Assembly: GCA_035493895.1 (NCBI GenBank)
Contig: DATJHM010000294.1
Location: forward strand, 1-10,323
Length of the DNA: 10,323 bases
Direction of reading: 5' to 3'
Source of the DNA: DATJHM01 sp035493895
GTDB taxonomy: Bacteria; Chloroflexota; Ktedonobacteria; Ktedonobacterales; Ktedonobacteraceae
Positions within the stretch are counted from its first letter, which is position 1, and the number at the start of each line of letters is the position of its first letter. The notes beneath the pieces were generated by a model that saw nothing but the letters and a program-made list of their open reading frames with translations, was not told the origin of the DNA and ran no database searches. Shown here in pieces: positions 1 through 6,086 of this stretch. A program made the translations under genes and the position numbers.

Positions 1-1
1 T

Positions 2-250
2 GCGATTATTCTTGCCGCTCTTTCGTTCTGGTGCGTCTGGGGATTATGGTGTCTGCGCAGTTGGGCATTGTGGGCGATCGTCATTGTGCAGAGCGCGAGT
101 ATTTTTCTGAGCATCATCGTGTTCACCCGGACGCCTCCTCAACTGCGCGATATTGTCTCTGATATTTTGTTTCCTCTCCTGGTGATCATCATCTTCTTCA
201 CGAACAAACGGATACGCGCGGCGTTGCTGCATGAGGAACGGGTGGCCTGA
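2..250 (+). CDS. C-terminal part of an integral membrane protein (5' end outside window)
   Basis: The frame is open from the first complete codon of the window to a TGA at 248-250, giving 82 residues with no start of its own. An internal TTG at 68 is unlikely to be the true start, because the membrane-like reading continues upstream of it. Three hydrophobic segments are visible, at about residues 1-18, 21-41 and 51-66. A Trp/Leu-rich loop lies between the first two. The protein ends in a short basic-then-acidic tail (TNKRIRAALLHEERVA), so the C-terminus probably sits on the cytoplasmic side by the positive-inside rule. I do not recognise the family. The gene converges on the minus-strand SRPBCC gene ending at 571, with a repeat element between them. 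Confidence 0.6.
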   Translation, partial: AIILAALSFWCVWGLWCLRSWALWAIVIVQSASIFLSIIVFTRTPPQLRDIVSDILFPLLVIIIFFTNKRIRAALLHEERVA

Positions 251-290
251 TAATTAATCACCTTCTACGGATTCGCGCGGGCAGCAGCCA

Positions 291-521
291 ATGAATATGC
301 ATCAACATAAGGGGCGAGATGGCCGGTGGGGGCCGCGGACCGGCATAAAGCGCGGTCCCTACCTCGGCCTTTCTTCGAGGATTGGGGCCATCGGCGCCCC
401 CTTGCCAAAGACGCTTCGAGCCGCAAAACACCACAGGTACGGGACCGGGCTTTATGCCGGTCCATGGCCCCCACCGGCCATCTTGAATGTCTCAGCTCTT
501 CTTAGGTTGATGCGTATTCAT
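291..521. repeat. Family A long-hairpin repeat, copy 1 (MITE-like, non-coding)
   Basis: This 231-bp unit has two layers of symmetry. The outer ends, 291-311 and 501-521, are inverted repeats matching at 19 of 21 bases. Inside them, 318-364 and 435-482 form a near-perfect stem of about 46 bp containing GGCCGGTGGGGGCC on one arm and its complement on the other. The 70-nt loop carries a smaller GC dyad near 387-403. A second copy is at 9393-9625, identical at roughly nine bases in ten by eye. Any open frames through it are by-products of the symmetry. The form resembles a non-autonomous transposable element, but no target duplication is evident. It lies between two convergent genes, where the RNA hairpin could also end transcription. 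Confidence 0.8.
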
Positions 522-570
522 CCCTTGCACCGCAGGCGTTTACTTTTTCAGCTCCAGATCAGTCATTGTC

Positions 571-1086
571 TCACTTTCCTTCGGGTTGGGATGCCTTTTC
601 TGCCTGGTTATCAAAGGCAAGAACCTCCCCCTGGTTGGGATGCCCTTTCCCTGTGGTGATCAAAGGCAATAAACTCCCCTGCACATAGTCGGTCCATGCA
701 GGTGAACAGACATCATAACACTCAAATGTGAGAACTAAACCCTCGTGAGTGAAGAGGAGTCGCGTTTTATTCCCCTCTTGAGAGATGTTAAAACGCACTT
801 TTGTGCCCGTCCATTCGTTCTGGACTTTGACAAAATTAAAATGGTTATACGTGACAAGCCAGACGACTGACTTGTCAGGAATAACTTCTATGACTTTCAT
901 TTTGCAAGAATGGATGTCTTTGTAGTGATAGACAAACTCATCATTGAGTTGAGATGTAGCGCCTTCAACGTCTTCCGACCACCATCCGCGAACATTGGTG
1001 ATGGCATGGAAGACTTCTCTCGGAGTTTGGTCTACCAAAAAGGTTGTGGTGAAATCTTTCTTTTCAGTCGTTTGAGTCATGTTCAT
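571..1086 (-). CDS. SRPBCC (START/AHSA1-like) domain protein
   Basis: This 171-residue protein has the START/Bet v1-like fold seen in Hsp90-activator-homolog (AHSA1) proteins. Its N-terminus (DFTTTFLVDQTPREVFHAIT) is the typical first strand and helix. It is followed by a WW pair near residues 35-36, and a C-terminal helix runs through WTDYVQGSLLPLI. Family members bind hydrophobic ligands or act with a paired regulator; the ligand here is unknown. The start at 1086 lies inside the end of the upstream ArsR gene, a 23-nt overlap. AGGAAAGG just upstream serves as ribosome binding site; ATG at 1080 is an equally possible start. The last 19 residues after GKGHPNQ look foreign to the family and derive from a frame-shifted tandem duplication (584-680). 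Confidence 0.85.
   Translation of the reverse strand: MNMTQTTEKKDFTTTFLVDQTPREVFHAITNVRGWWSEDVEGATSQLNDEFVYHYKDIHSCKMKVIEVIPDKSVVWLVTYNHFNFVKVQNEWTGTKVRFNISQEGNKTRLLFTHEGLVLTFECYDVCSPAWTDYVQGSLLPLITTGKGHPNQGEVLAFDNQAEKASQPEGK
584..680. repeat. 49-bp imperfect tandem duplication in the 3' end of the SRPBCC gene
   Basis: Units 584-632 and 633-680 both begin GGTTGGGATGCC and share ATCAAAGGCAA at the same offset, with about ten differences. The period is 49 nt, which is not a multiple of three. On the coding (minus) strand, the upstream unit encodes the family-like end GSLLPLITTGKGHPNQ. The second unit is therefore read in a different frame and supplies the tail up to the stop at 571-573. Confidence 0.8.
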
Positions 1087-1468
1087 TCATCCTTTCCTGA
1101 TGTTCTGTCATGGTAGTATGCTCTTCTTCCGGGGTGGCTGGTGTGCGCGACTCATCGAGCAGATAGCTCCGCAGGGCTGCCAGACGCTGATCCCATTGGG
1201 CTTCAATGGCCCCGATCCAGGTCGTGACGGTCTGCAACGCCTCCGGCCGTGGCACATACCGCCGCTCCCGACCCGTCTCGTGGGCCGTTACGAGACCGGC
1301 CTGCTCTAAGGTCACCAGATGCTTGATGATTGCTTGACGCGTGATGGGCAAACGGGTGGCAAAGCCCGCTGCTGTCCCTGAGCCTTCTTCGCACAAGTGT
1401 TGCAGCAACAGACGACGCGTGGGATCAGCGAGCGCCAGAAAGACTCGCTGCGCATGTTCATCAGCCAT
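1064..1468 (-). CDS. ArsR-family winged-helix transcriptional regulator
   Basis: This 134-residue protein, numbered from ATG at 1468, has the ArsR signature DPTRRLLLQHL at about residues 15-25. A helix-turn-helix follows at about 32-60 (LPITRQAIIKHLVTLEQAGL), then a wing with HETGRERRY. The metal-binding ELCVCDL motif of classical ArsR/SmtB sensors is absent. It therefore belongs to the metal-independent group often encoded beside AHSA1 proteins. GTG at 1471 is an alternative start; both sit 6-9 nt from AGGAG. The acidic, Thr/Glu/His-rich C-terminal tail overlaps the start of the downstream SRPBCC gene, which implies translational coupling. By analogy with such pairs it probably represses its own cluster; the palindromes at 2061-2134 are candidate sites, though this is unproven. 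Confidence 0.88.
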   Translation of the reverse strand: MADEHAQRVFLALADPTRRLLLQHLCEEGSGTAAGFATRLPITRQAIIKHLVTLEQAGLVTAHETGRERRYVPRPEALQTVTTWIGAIEAQWDQRLAALRSYLLDESRTPATPEEEHTTMTEHQERMNEHDSND

Positions 1469-1554
1469 CACCTGTTTCTCCTCTCCGTCTTCGCTGGATG
1501 CTCTTTCGCATCACCTCCAACAAGCAATACAAACGGGCCAGGACCGCGCAGACA

Positions 1555-2016
1555 CTACACGACTTCCTGGCTCTGGAGGTAAGTACGCAAACCGTTCAGA
1601 CACTCTTGCCAGCCATCCCGGTTGTCGCGATAGGCTTCCTCTGCTGGAATAGGCTGAGGCAGGGAAGCAAACCCCGACTCAACCAGCGTCAAGAGGGTCC
1701 CTTCGGCGCATTCTTCCAGGGTAATTTCTACCAACGTACTGGGTGCGGTGGCAAACGTGAGGCTCGGATGACTTACAGCATAGGAAGGCCAGCGAAAGGC
1801 AAAACGCTGCCCTGGCTCGATGACCTCGATTACGCCAGGATAGGGGCAACGTTCATTTTCCCAGGTAAATTGGATGGCACCGCCTACGCGAAAATCCATA
1901 TCACTCACTACCCCAAACCAATGGGCAAGCTGTTCTGGTTTCGTGACGGCATCCCAGACACGCTTACGCGAGACAGGCAAAAGCATGGTTCGTTCGATAC
2001 GATCAGAAAGGGTCAT
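1555..2016 (-). CDS. SRPBCC / AHSA1-like (Hsp90 ATPase activator homolog) protein
   Basis: This 153-residue START-like protein begins with MTLSDRIERTMLLPVSRKRV and then WDAVTKPEQLAHWFG at residues 21-35. That is the usual helix-grip opening of AHSA1 proteins. It ends with GWQECLNGLRTYL (135-147), the usual long C-terminal helix. The start at 2016 is supported by GAGAGGAGAT six bases upstream. The frame runs further upstream, but that extension covers palindromic regulatory DNA and does not resemble the family. It is the first gene of a minus-strand cluster, followed after 86 nt by the ArsR regulator and then a second SRPBCC gene. The ligand and physiological role are unknown. Family placement is firm; function is not. 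Confidence 0.87.
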   Translation of the reverse strand: MTLSDRIERTMLLPVSRKRVWDAVTKPEQLAHWFGVVSDMDFRVGGAIQFTWENERCPYPGVIEVIEPGQRFAFRWPSYAVSHPSLTFATAPSTLVEITLEECAEGTLLTLVESGFASLPQPIPAEEAYRDNRDGWQECLNGLRTYLQSQEVV

Positions 2017-2060
2017 AGGATCTCCTCTCAGGTGACGCAAAATGCGCATGCCTTTTTTAT

Positions 2061-2084
2061 ATAGGCAACTCTCAGGTTGCCTAT
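2061..2084. promoter_or_regulatory. Palindrome 1, candidate operator at the predicted transcription start
   Basis: AGGCAAC and GTTGCCT are separated by six bases (TCTCAG) and extended by AT on each side, forming a 9-bp stem. The predicted +1 of the SRPBCC-ArsR cluster falls at its edge. The arms are identical to those of the palindrome at 2109-2134. Confidence 0.6.
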
Positions 2085-2089
2085 TAGAA

Positions 2090-2117
2090 AGTATACCGGA
2101 AAAAACGCAAAAGGCAA
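2090..2117 (-). promoter_or_regulatory. Predicted sigma-70-type promoter of the SRPBCC-ArsR-SRPBCC cluster
   Basis: On the minus strand there is a -10 box TATACT (2090-2095) and a weak -35 TTGCCT (2112-2117), with a 16-bp spacer. The -35 lies within the distal palindrome. No better promoter was seen before the ATG at 2016. Confidence 0.45.
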
Positions 2118-2134
2118 CCTCGAGGTTGCCTTTT
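2109..2134. promoter_or_regulatory. Palindrome 2, a perfect 26-bp dyad: candidate operator or bidirectional terminator
   Basis: The arms AGGCAAC and GTTGCCT flank CTCGAG, and the perfect symmetry extends outward through A/T runs from 2109 to 2134. A-rich sequence on the left and T-run on the right would also allow it to act as an intrinsic terminator in either direction. One example is transcripts coming leftward from the gene at 2415-3161. The matching palindrome 49 bp away favours a protein-binding role. Confidence 0.55.
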
Positions 2135-2414
2135 TCAGGGATATCAGAAACAAGAGCAAGATTCGAGAAGTGGTGGGCGTGGACCCGATGGCCAAAAATT
2201 CGAGGAGCGATACCGTGCGAATGCCATTGTGCTGTCTGGCAATCCTGCCTCATGAATGAGACGAAACGTCGTCTCCTGCCGACAAACGTTGGTGATAGTG
2301 GCCCATCATTGCACTTTAGATGGCATGAAGCAATTTAATCATCTATTCGCGTGGCTGGTGCGCAATAAGTCGCTGGCTCATTGCTTCATCGCACATTAAA
2401 CATCCGCTTACTTG
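2135..2414. other. Non-coding stretch upstream of the SRPBCC-ArsR cluster
   Basis: No convincing gene lies here. A 7-bp hairpin with a 4-nt loop is at 2258-2275 (GAGACGA and TCGTCTC), without a T-run. A 10-bp inverted repeat, ATGAAGCAAT at 2325-2334 and its complement at 2380-2389, encloses 45 bp. Either could belong to the 3' end of the transcript from 2415-3161, or be remnants of repeats. Confidence 0.4.
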
Positions 2415-3161
2415 TTATGATAATAAGGTGCGGCGATAGTGCTCTAGCAGCGTAAAAAATGGGCGAAAATGAGCACTGCCCCGCCGTCTCTCAAATAGTC
2501 CACGTCGACGACGTGGATCAGTCTTCCCAAGACTATACCATCCAGAATGCTTCTTATATGCCCACTGTGGCTCTTTGTCGGTAACCTTTATGATCTGATC
2601 AAGCCAGAAGTTCCTTTTACCTGCAACCAGGACCCCTGACTCATCCCATACGGCAGACAATGTTTGGCGAACTTCTCTCTCGTCTTCTTTAGCAATCCTC
2701 CAGACGACCGGGTAGAGCAAAGGGATGATTGCCTTTCGTTCAGGGCTGTTTTGCCCGTCAAGCTGTAAACAGGCATGTATCTGCTGGAGTTCGCTCCAAC
2801 GTAATCCGGGCAATTGTGCATTTCCACCCACCTCCGCAATTAATGCTCCATCGGGGTAATATCTGGGGTGAAAGAGTATATGAAGTATTCCTTCGGGACC
2901 AATGCCAATGGTCCAGGTGAGGCCCTCGGGAAAGGAAAGATGGAGGACACTTCCTTCTACTAACTCTTCGGCGCTATCATCATCCAATATCTCCGGTCTC
3001 TCTTCGCATCCCATCATCATATAATAGTAATCCTGTCCTTCCTTCTCGGAGACGCCAAACACCTCCTCCAGGATAGTCCCATCAGTAATACTATAACTAT
3101 AGTAGTTGACCCAGAACCTCGGATCTGCCAATGCCTTGTGCCAATCGGTAATACCGGGCAT
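2415..3161 (-). CDS. Hypothetical protein, 248 residues, soluble and aromatic-rich
   Basis: The start at ATG 3161 is supported by AAAGGAAC about six bases upstream, and the frame is open for 248 codons. There is no signal peptide or membrane segment. The N-terminal half is acidic and aromatic: FWVNYYSYSI at 17-26, an YYYMMM run at 45-50, and an acidic patch at 58-70. GIGPEGILHILFHP (86-99) and PGLRWSELQQI (118-128) look like a compact alpha/beta domain. The C-terminal 35 residues are strongly basic (RRRRGLFERRR at about 217-227). I do not recognise the family. The style recalls small immunity or SMI1/KNR4-like proteins, but no diagnostic motif is visible and no toxin gene is adjacent. It is divergent from the dehydrogenase at 3315. 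Confidence 0.7.
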   Translation of the reverse strand: MPGITDWHKALADPRFWVNYYSYSITDGTILEEVFGVSEKEGQDYYYMMMGCEERPEILDDDSAEELVEGSVLHLSFPEGLTWTIGIGPEGILHILFHPRYYPDGALIAEVGGNAQLPGLRWSELQQIHACLQLDGQNSPERKAIIPLLYPVVWRIAKEDEREVRQTLSAVWDESGVLVAGKRNFWLDQIIKVTDKEPQWAYKKHSGWYSLGKTDPRRRRGLFERRRGSAHFRPFFTLLEHYRRTLLS

Positions 3162-3201
3162 ACCTGTTCCTTTCCGTATCTGCGCATGAAGTGAAAAAAG
3201 C

Positions 3202-3231
3202 TTGTTATTGGAAGAAAAACTATGTTATCCT
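3202..3231 (+). promoter_or_regulatory. Possible promoter of the short-chain dehydrogenase at 3315
   Basis: TTGTTA (3202-3207) and TATCCT (3226-3231) are separated by 18 bp, in the A-rich divergent intergenic region. The match to sigma-70 boxes is only moderate. Confidence 0.35.
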
Positions 3232-3314
3232 GAAAAAATAGTTTCGACGTTTCTTTTGTATCACATTTCAGAAATTAGCCAGTGAGGCCCGAAAATCACA
3301 AGGAGGTACCATTC

Positions 3315-4076
3315 ATGTCAGGACAGTTCTCAGGCAAAGTCGCACTTGTCACAGGTGCTGGTTCAGGCATTGGGCGCGCCAGCGCTCTGGCGTTTGCTCG
3401 TGAGGGCGCAAGTGTGGTGGTGGCCGATGTGAGTATCGAAGGAGGCGAGGAGACCGTTCGCGTCATCAGAAGCGCTGGCGGTGAGGCGGCGTTTGTTCGA
3501 GCTGATGTCTCGCAAGCCCACGAAGTGGAGGTGCTGGTTCAGCGCAGCGTCGAGAAGTACGGTCGCCTCGACTATGCGTTGAATAACGCGGGCATTGAAG
3601 GTGAAGAAGCCGGGGTGGCTGATTACTCAGAGGAGGGATGGGATCGTTTGCTTTCTATCAATCTCAAAGGCGTGTGGCTATGTACAAAGTATGAGATACC
3701 AGCGCTCCTCAAGCAGGGAGGCGGCGCGATTGTCAATACCGCGTCGATAGCTGGTCTGGTCGGCGGCGCAGGCTCGATCGCTTATACGGCCAGCAAGCAC
3801 GGCGTTGTGGGGATAACCCGAGCGACTGCCCTGGAGTTTGCGAAGCAGAACATTCGCGTGAATGCTGTCTGCCCGGGCTTCGTTCGCACGTCAATGATAG
3901 AGCGGGTCTTAACAGCTCATCCTGAGTTGGAAGCTATGGCCTCCGTAATGGAGCCAATAGGGCGCATGGCTACTCCAGAAGAGATTGCACAAACCGTGAT
4001 CTGGCTCTGCTCAGACGCCGCCTCGTTCATCACTGGCGCATCCTTTCCGGTGGATGGCGGCTGGACGGCCCGGTAG
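3315..4076 (+). CDS. Short-chain dehydrogenase/reductase (classical SDR), probably NAD-dependent
   Basis: This 253-residue protein has the full classical SDR set. The dinucleotide-binding TGAGSGIG is at 13-20, with Asp38 at the end of the second strand, which favours NAD(H). Asp64 contacts adenine, NNAG is at 90-93, and Asn116 is present. The catalytic Ser144, Tyr157 and Lys161 lie in the order S...YxxxK. The C-terminal PVDGGWTAR is typical of FabG-like oxidoreductases. The substrate cannot be read from sequence. The start at 3315 is set by a near-perfect AAGGAGGT ribosome binding site eight bases upstream; a GTG at 3282 in the same frame lacks one. The gene is monocistronic, divergent from 2415-3161 and convergent with another SDR at 4415. 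Confidence 0.93.
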   Translation: MSGQFSGKVALVTGAGSGIGRASALAFAREGASVVVADVSIEGGEETVRVIRSAGGEAAFVRADVSQAHEVEVLVQRSVEKYGRLDYALNNAGIEGEEAGVADYSEEGWDRLLSINLKGVWLCTKYEIPALLKQGGGAIVNTASIAGLVGGAGSIAYTASKHGVVGITRATALEFAKQNIRVNAVCPGFVRTSMIERVLTAHPELEAMASVMEPIGRMATPEEIAQTVIWLCSDAASFITGASFPVDGGWTAR

Positions 4077-4414
4077 ATATAGATATTTGGCGCAATAGAA
4101 TCTTTACGCGTAAAAGTAGGGACGCCATGAAGCCGCAGCTGAATGGCGTCCGCGAACTCGCTCGATCCCGCTGGCTCTTCAGACGTGACCTTGCGGCTGG
4201 TCTGTGCCCGGTGCCCATCAATTCCCCATGCCGTGTAGAGGCGCGGCTTGTCTGCGACCGGGGAGACGATCTCGCGCCCATAAGCGTGAAGTGAGCGGCA
4301 ATCATGCCCGTCGTATGGGACCTCTCGTCTCTGGAGCACGGCGAGCGGAACGAGTTCGCAGGCACAGTTCCGTTCCACGGCACCGTGCCACTACTGGGTC
4401 GACGTATCTTACTA
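4077..4414. repeat. 3'-3' junction with family B repeat fragments and hairpins
   Basis: No gene is supported here. A 12-bp palindrome TTTACGCGTAAA is at 4103-4114. GACGCCAT (4121-4128) pairs with ATGGCGTC (4143-4150), and the motif TAG(G/A)GACGCCATG recurs near 9232-9246. 4198-4262 is a family B segment (GTGCCCATCAATTCC followed by GTAGAGGCGCGGCTTGTCTG), related to 5796-5850 and 9338-9397. Further right, GGCAC and GTGCC form a short hairpin near 4379-4389. A minus-strand frame at about 4260-4390 reads somewhat like protein but has no start signal or family resemblance. Confidence 0.6.
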
Positions 4415-5152
4415 TCAGCACGTCCATCGTTTGCCGCTATCCCATACCTGCTGTAGTTCCTGATAGAATGCTTGCGGATCGGCGTCAAGCGCTGCCCGCA
4501 TTTCCTTGCTTGATTGATCTGCCATGACATCCTCACGTCCCTCCGCAATAGCCTTTATCGTCTCTGTGGCAATATCTTCGGGACGAGCCTTGGGCTCATC
4601 GGTTTGATAGGCCATGCCGGTATCGATAAAGCCCGCGTACACCCCAACGACAAGCGTCCCCTGTGCGCGTAGCTCCATGCGGATGCCGTTCGTCAGTGAC
4701 CACTCGGCTGCTTTGGATGCGCCGTAAGAGCTATTGAGCGGATAGGTGAACCAGCTCACGACGGACAGCATGTTGACGAGAGCACCGCCACCATTCCTCT
4801 TGAGGATAGGCGCAAATGCTCGACACATCGCCAGTGTCCCAAAATAGTTCGTTTCCATCTCTGCTCGTGCGCTGTCCATCGATGGTGCGGCAAGCAATGG
4901 GCTACCATGCATGATGCCAGCATTGTTGATGACGATGTTTACGTCCTGGCATGTTTCAGTGGCGGCGGCAATGTCGTCCCTGTTGGTGATGTCGAGCTTC
5001 AGCATCTGGAGACGGGGATCGCTGATCTTTGTTGGCGTGCGCGCTCCTACATAGACCTTCTGCGCTCCTCCATGGAGGAGCGCCTGGACAAAAGCCGCTC
5101 CGAGTCCGCGATTGGCACCAGTTACAAGAGCGACCGATCCTTTTATATTCAT
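4415..5152 (-). CDS. Short-chain dehydrogenase/reductase (SDR), probably NADP-dependent
   Basis: This 245-residue protein carries TGANRGLG at 11-18 and GAR with Arg38 after the second strand, which favours NADP(H). It also has Asp54, NNAG at 76-79, Asn102, Ser130 and a Tyr143-x3-Lys147 catalytic pair. The variable C-terminal part (DEPKARPEDIATETIKAIAE) matches the SDR subgroup that includes several uncharacterised YdfG/DltE-like reductases; substrate unknown. The start at 5152 is supported by GGAAGG nine bases upstream on the minus strand. Thirty bases upstream lies the stop of a truncated oxidoreductase in the same orientation. This gene was therefore probably the second member of an operon and may have lost its original promoter. 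Confidence 0.92.
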   Translation of the reverse strand: MNIKGSVALVTGANRGLGAAFVQALLHGGAQKVYVGARTPTKISDPRLQMLKLDITNRDDIAAATETCQDVNIVINNAGIMHGSPLLAAPSMDSARAEMETNYFGTLAMCRAFAPILKRNGGGALVNMLSVVSWFTYPLNSSYGASKAAEWSLTNGIRMELRAQGTLVVGVYAGFIDTGMAYQTDEPKARPEDIATETIKAIAEGREDVMADQSSKEMRAALDADPQAFYQELQQVWDSGKRWTC

Positions 5153-5182
5153 GTATATATACCTTCCATTTCATTGCAAATT

Positions 5183-5536
5183 TTATTGTACTAATAACAC
5201 GGCCTTTCCCGTGAAAGAGCGACTCATCAGTTGTTGTGCGACGTCTTCGATCTCTTCCCAGGGCCGCTCGACTTCAATATGAGGGTTCACATTGCCATCG
5301 GCCAGAGCCTGTGCCAGACGCGCAAGATCAGGGGCCGCCGGTCGATGGCGAAACTCATGGAAGAGCGCAAGGGCGTAGAGGCTGGTGCCGCCTGTCTGTA
5401 GCATACTGACCGGGCTGAAGGTAGTTTCTGGTGAGGCCGTTACCCCAATCGTGACGCAGGTTCCATCAGGGGCGAGCATGTTCAAAGTCTCTGCCAGGGC
5501 CTGTCCCCCGAGCGAGTCAAGAATGAGATTGTAGGA
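5183..5536 (-). pseudogene. 5'-truncated zinc-type/quinone oxidoreductase (MDR superfamily)
   Basis: The frame resembles the C-terminal third of a medium-chain dehydrogenase. YNLILDSLGGQALAETL is followed by a glycine turn (LAPDGTCVTIG), and the protein ends with MSRSFTGKAVLLVQ before the TAA at 5183. Family members are about 310-340 residues; only about 115 remain. The GroES-like catalytic domain and the GxGxxG part of the Rossmann fold are missing. Resemblance stops near 5534. Upstream codons read a low-complexity SSSSTHL-type sequence and reach a stop at 5594-5596. A TTG at 5485 could start a 100-residue peptide, but this would not form an enzyme. The break leads into AT-rich DNA and a repeat element, suggesting a deletion or insertion event. 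Confidence 0.8.
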
Positions 5537-5745
5537 CTGACAGTGTATGACGAGATGCGTACTGGAACTAGATAAGTAGTTATCATAGGAATCTTACTCC
5601 TATGTAGCGAGATGTCAGCGGTAATTTGACCGAAATATCGAAAATTATTCGAATTTAGCAGTTTAATATACTGGTACTTGTTGTTTTTATTTCTATATTG
5701 TAATATATAATTATGTTACTCATTTTGTAGAGTAGAAGAGTCGGA
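5537..5745. other. AT-rich non-coding stretch next to the broken oxidoreductase
   Basis: This stretch is markedly more AT-rich than its neighbours from about 5630 on and has no supported frame. CATAGGA (5584-5590) and TCCTATG (5598-5604) form a 7-bp hairpin with a 7-nt loop. It may be the scar of a lost mobile element, but no insertion-sequence end or transposase remnant is recognisable. Confidence 0.4.
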
Positions 5746-5963
5746 TCAATGTCACGGAAATAAGGCGAATCCACCTATGTATGTGACATTGCGACAGGTC
5801 TGTGCCCAATGCCCATCAATCCCGTAGAGTCGCCGCTTGTCTCCGATCGGGTTGCTGCGACGGGGTTGCTCTCCGATCGGAGATTCTCGTCATCGAGCCG
5901 GTCGCAGACAAGCGGCGACTCTACGGGATTGATGGGAGATTCGCCTTATTTCCGTGACATTGA
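5746..5963. mobile_element. Family B palindromic element, complete copy (MITE-like, non-coding)
   Basis: The 218-bp unit is bounded by perfect 26-bp terminal inverted repeats (5746-5771 and 5938-5963, containing GTCACGGAAATAAGG). A second perfect 31-bp inverted pair lies inside (5812-5842 and 5906-5936, containing GTAGAGTCGCCGCTTGTCT). The 12-bp palindrome CTCCGATCGGAG is in the centre. An extra half-copy of the end motif is at about 5775-5791. Flanks read GAAGAGTCGGAT on the left and GAAGAGTGGAT on the right, a possible duplicated target with one base lost. There is no coding capacity. The family recurs in pieces at 4198-4262 and 9275-9915. Confidence 0.82.
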
Positions 5964-6086
5964 AGAGTGGATCGATTAAAGAGAAGAATACTATACGACT
6001 GCTGCTAACCATATTTAATGTAGGATTGTACTACCCTTACTCATTTCAGGCTACTTAAAATAGCGATACTGAAAGGCTGTAAAACT

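Noticed and set aside
265..659. Open frames on both strands through the family A repeat
   Set aside because: They arise from the GC-rich palindrome and recur with the other copy at 9393-9625. They have no ribosome binding site and no family resemblance.
2017..2253. N-terminal extension of the SRPBCC protein starting at 2253
   Set aside because: The extension covers the palindromes and promoter and does not resemble the family. The ATG at 2016 has a strong ribosome binding site.
4030..4548. Minus-strand frames over the 3' end of the first SDR and the junction
   Set aside because: They are antisense to strong SDR coding sequence and run into repeats. Only a short part (about 4260-4390) looks protein-like, and no family is recognisable.
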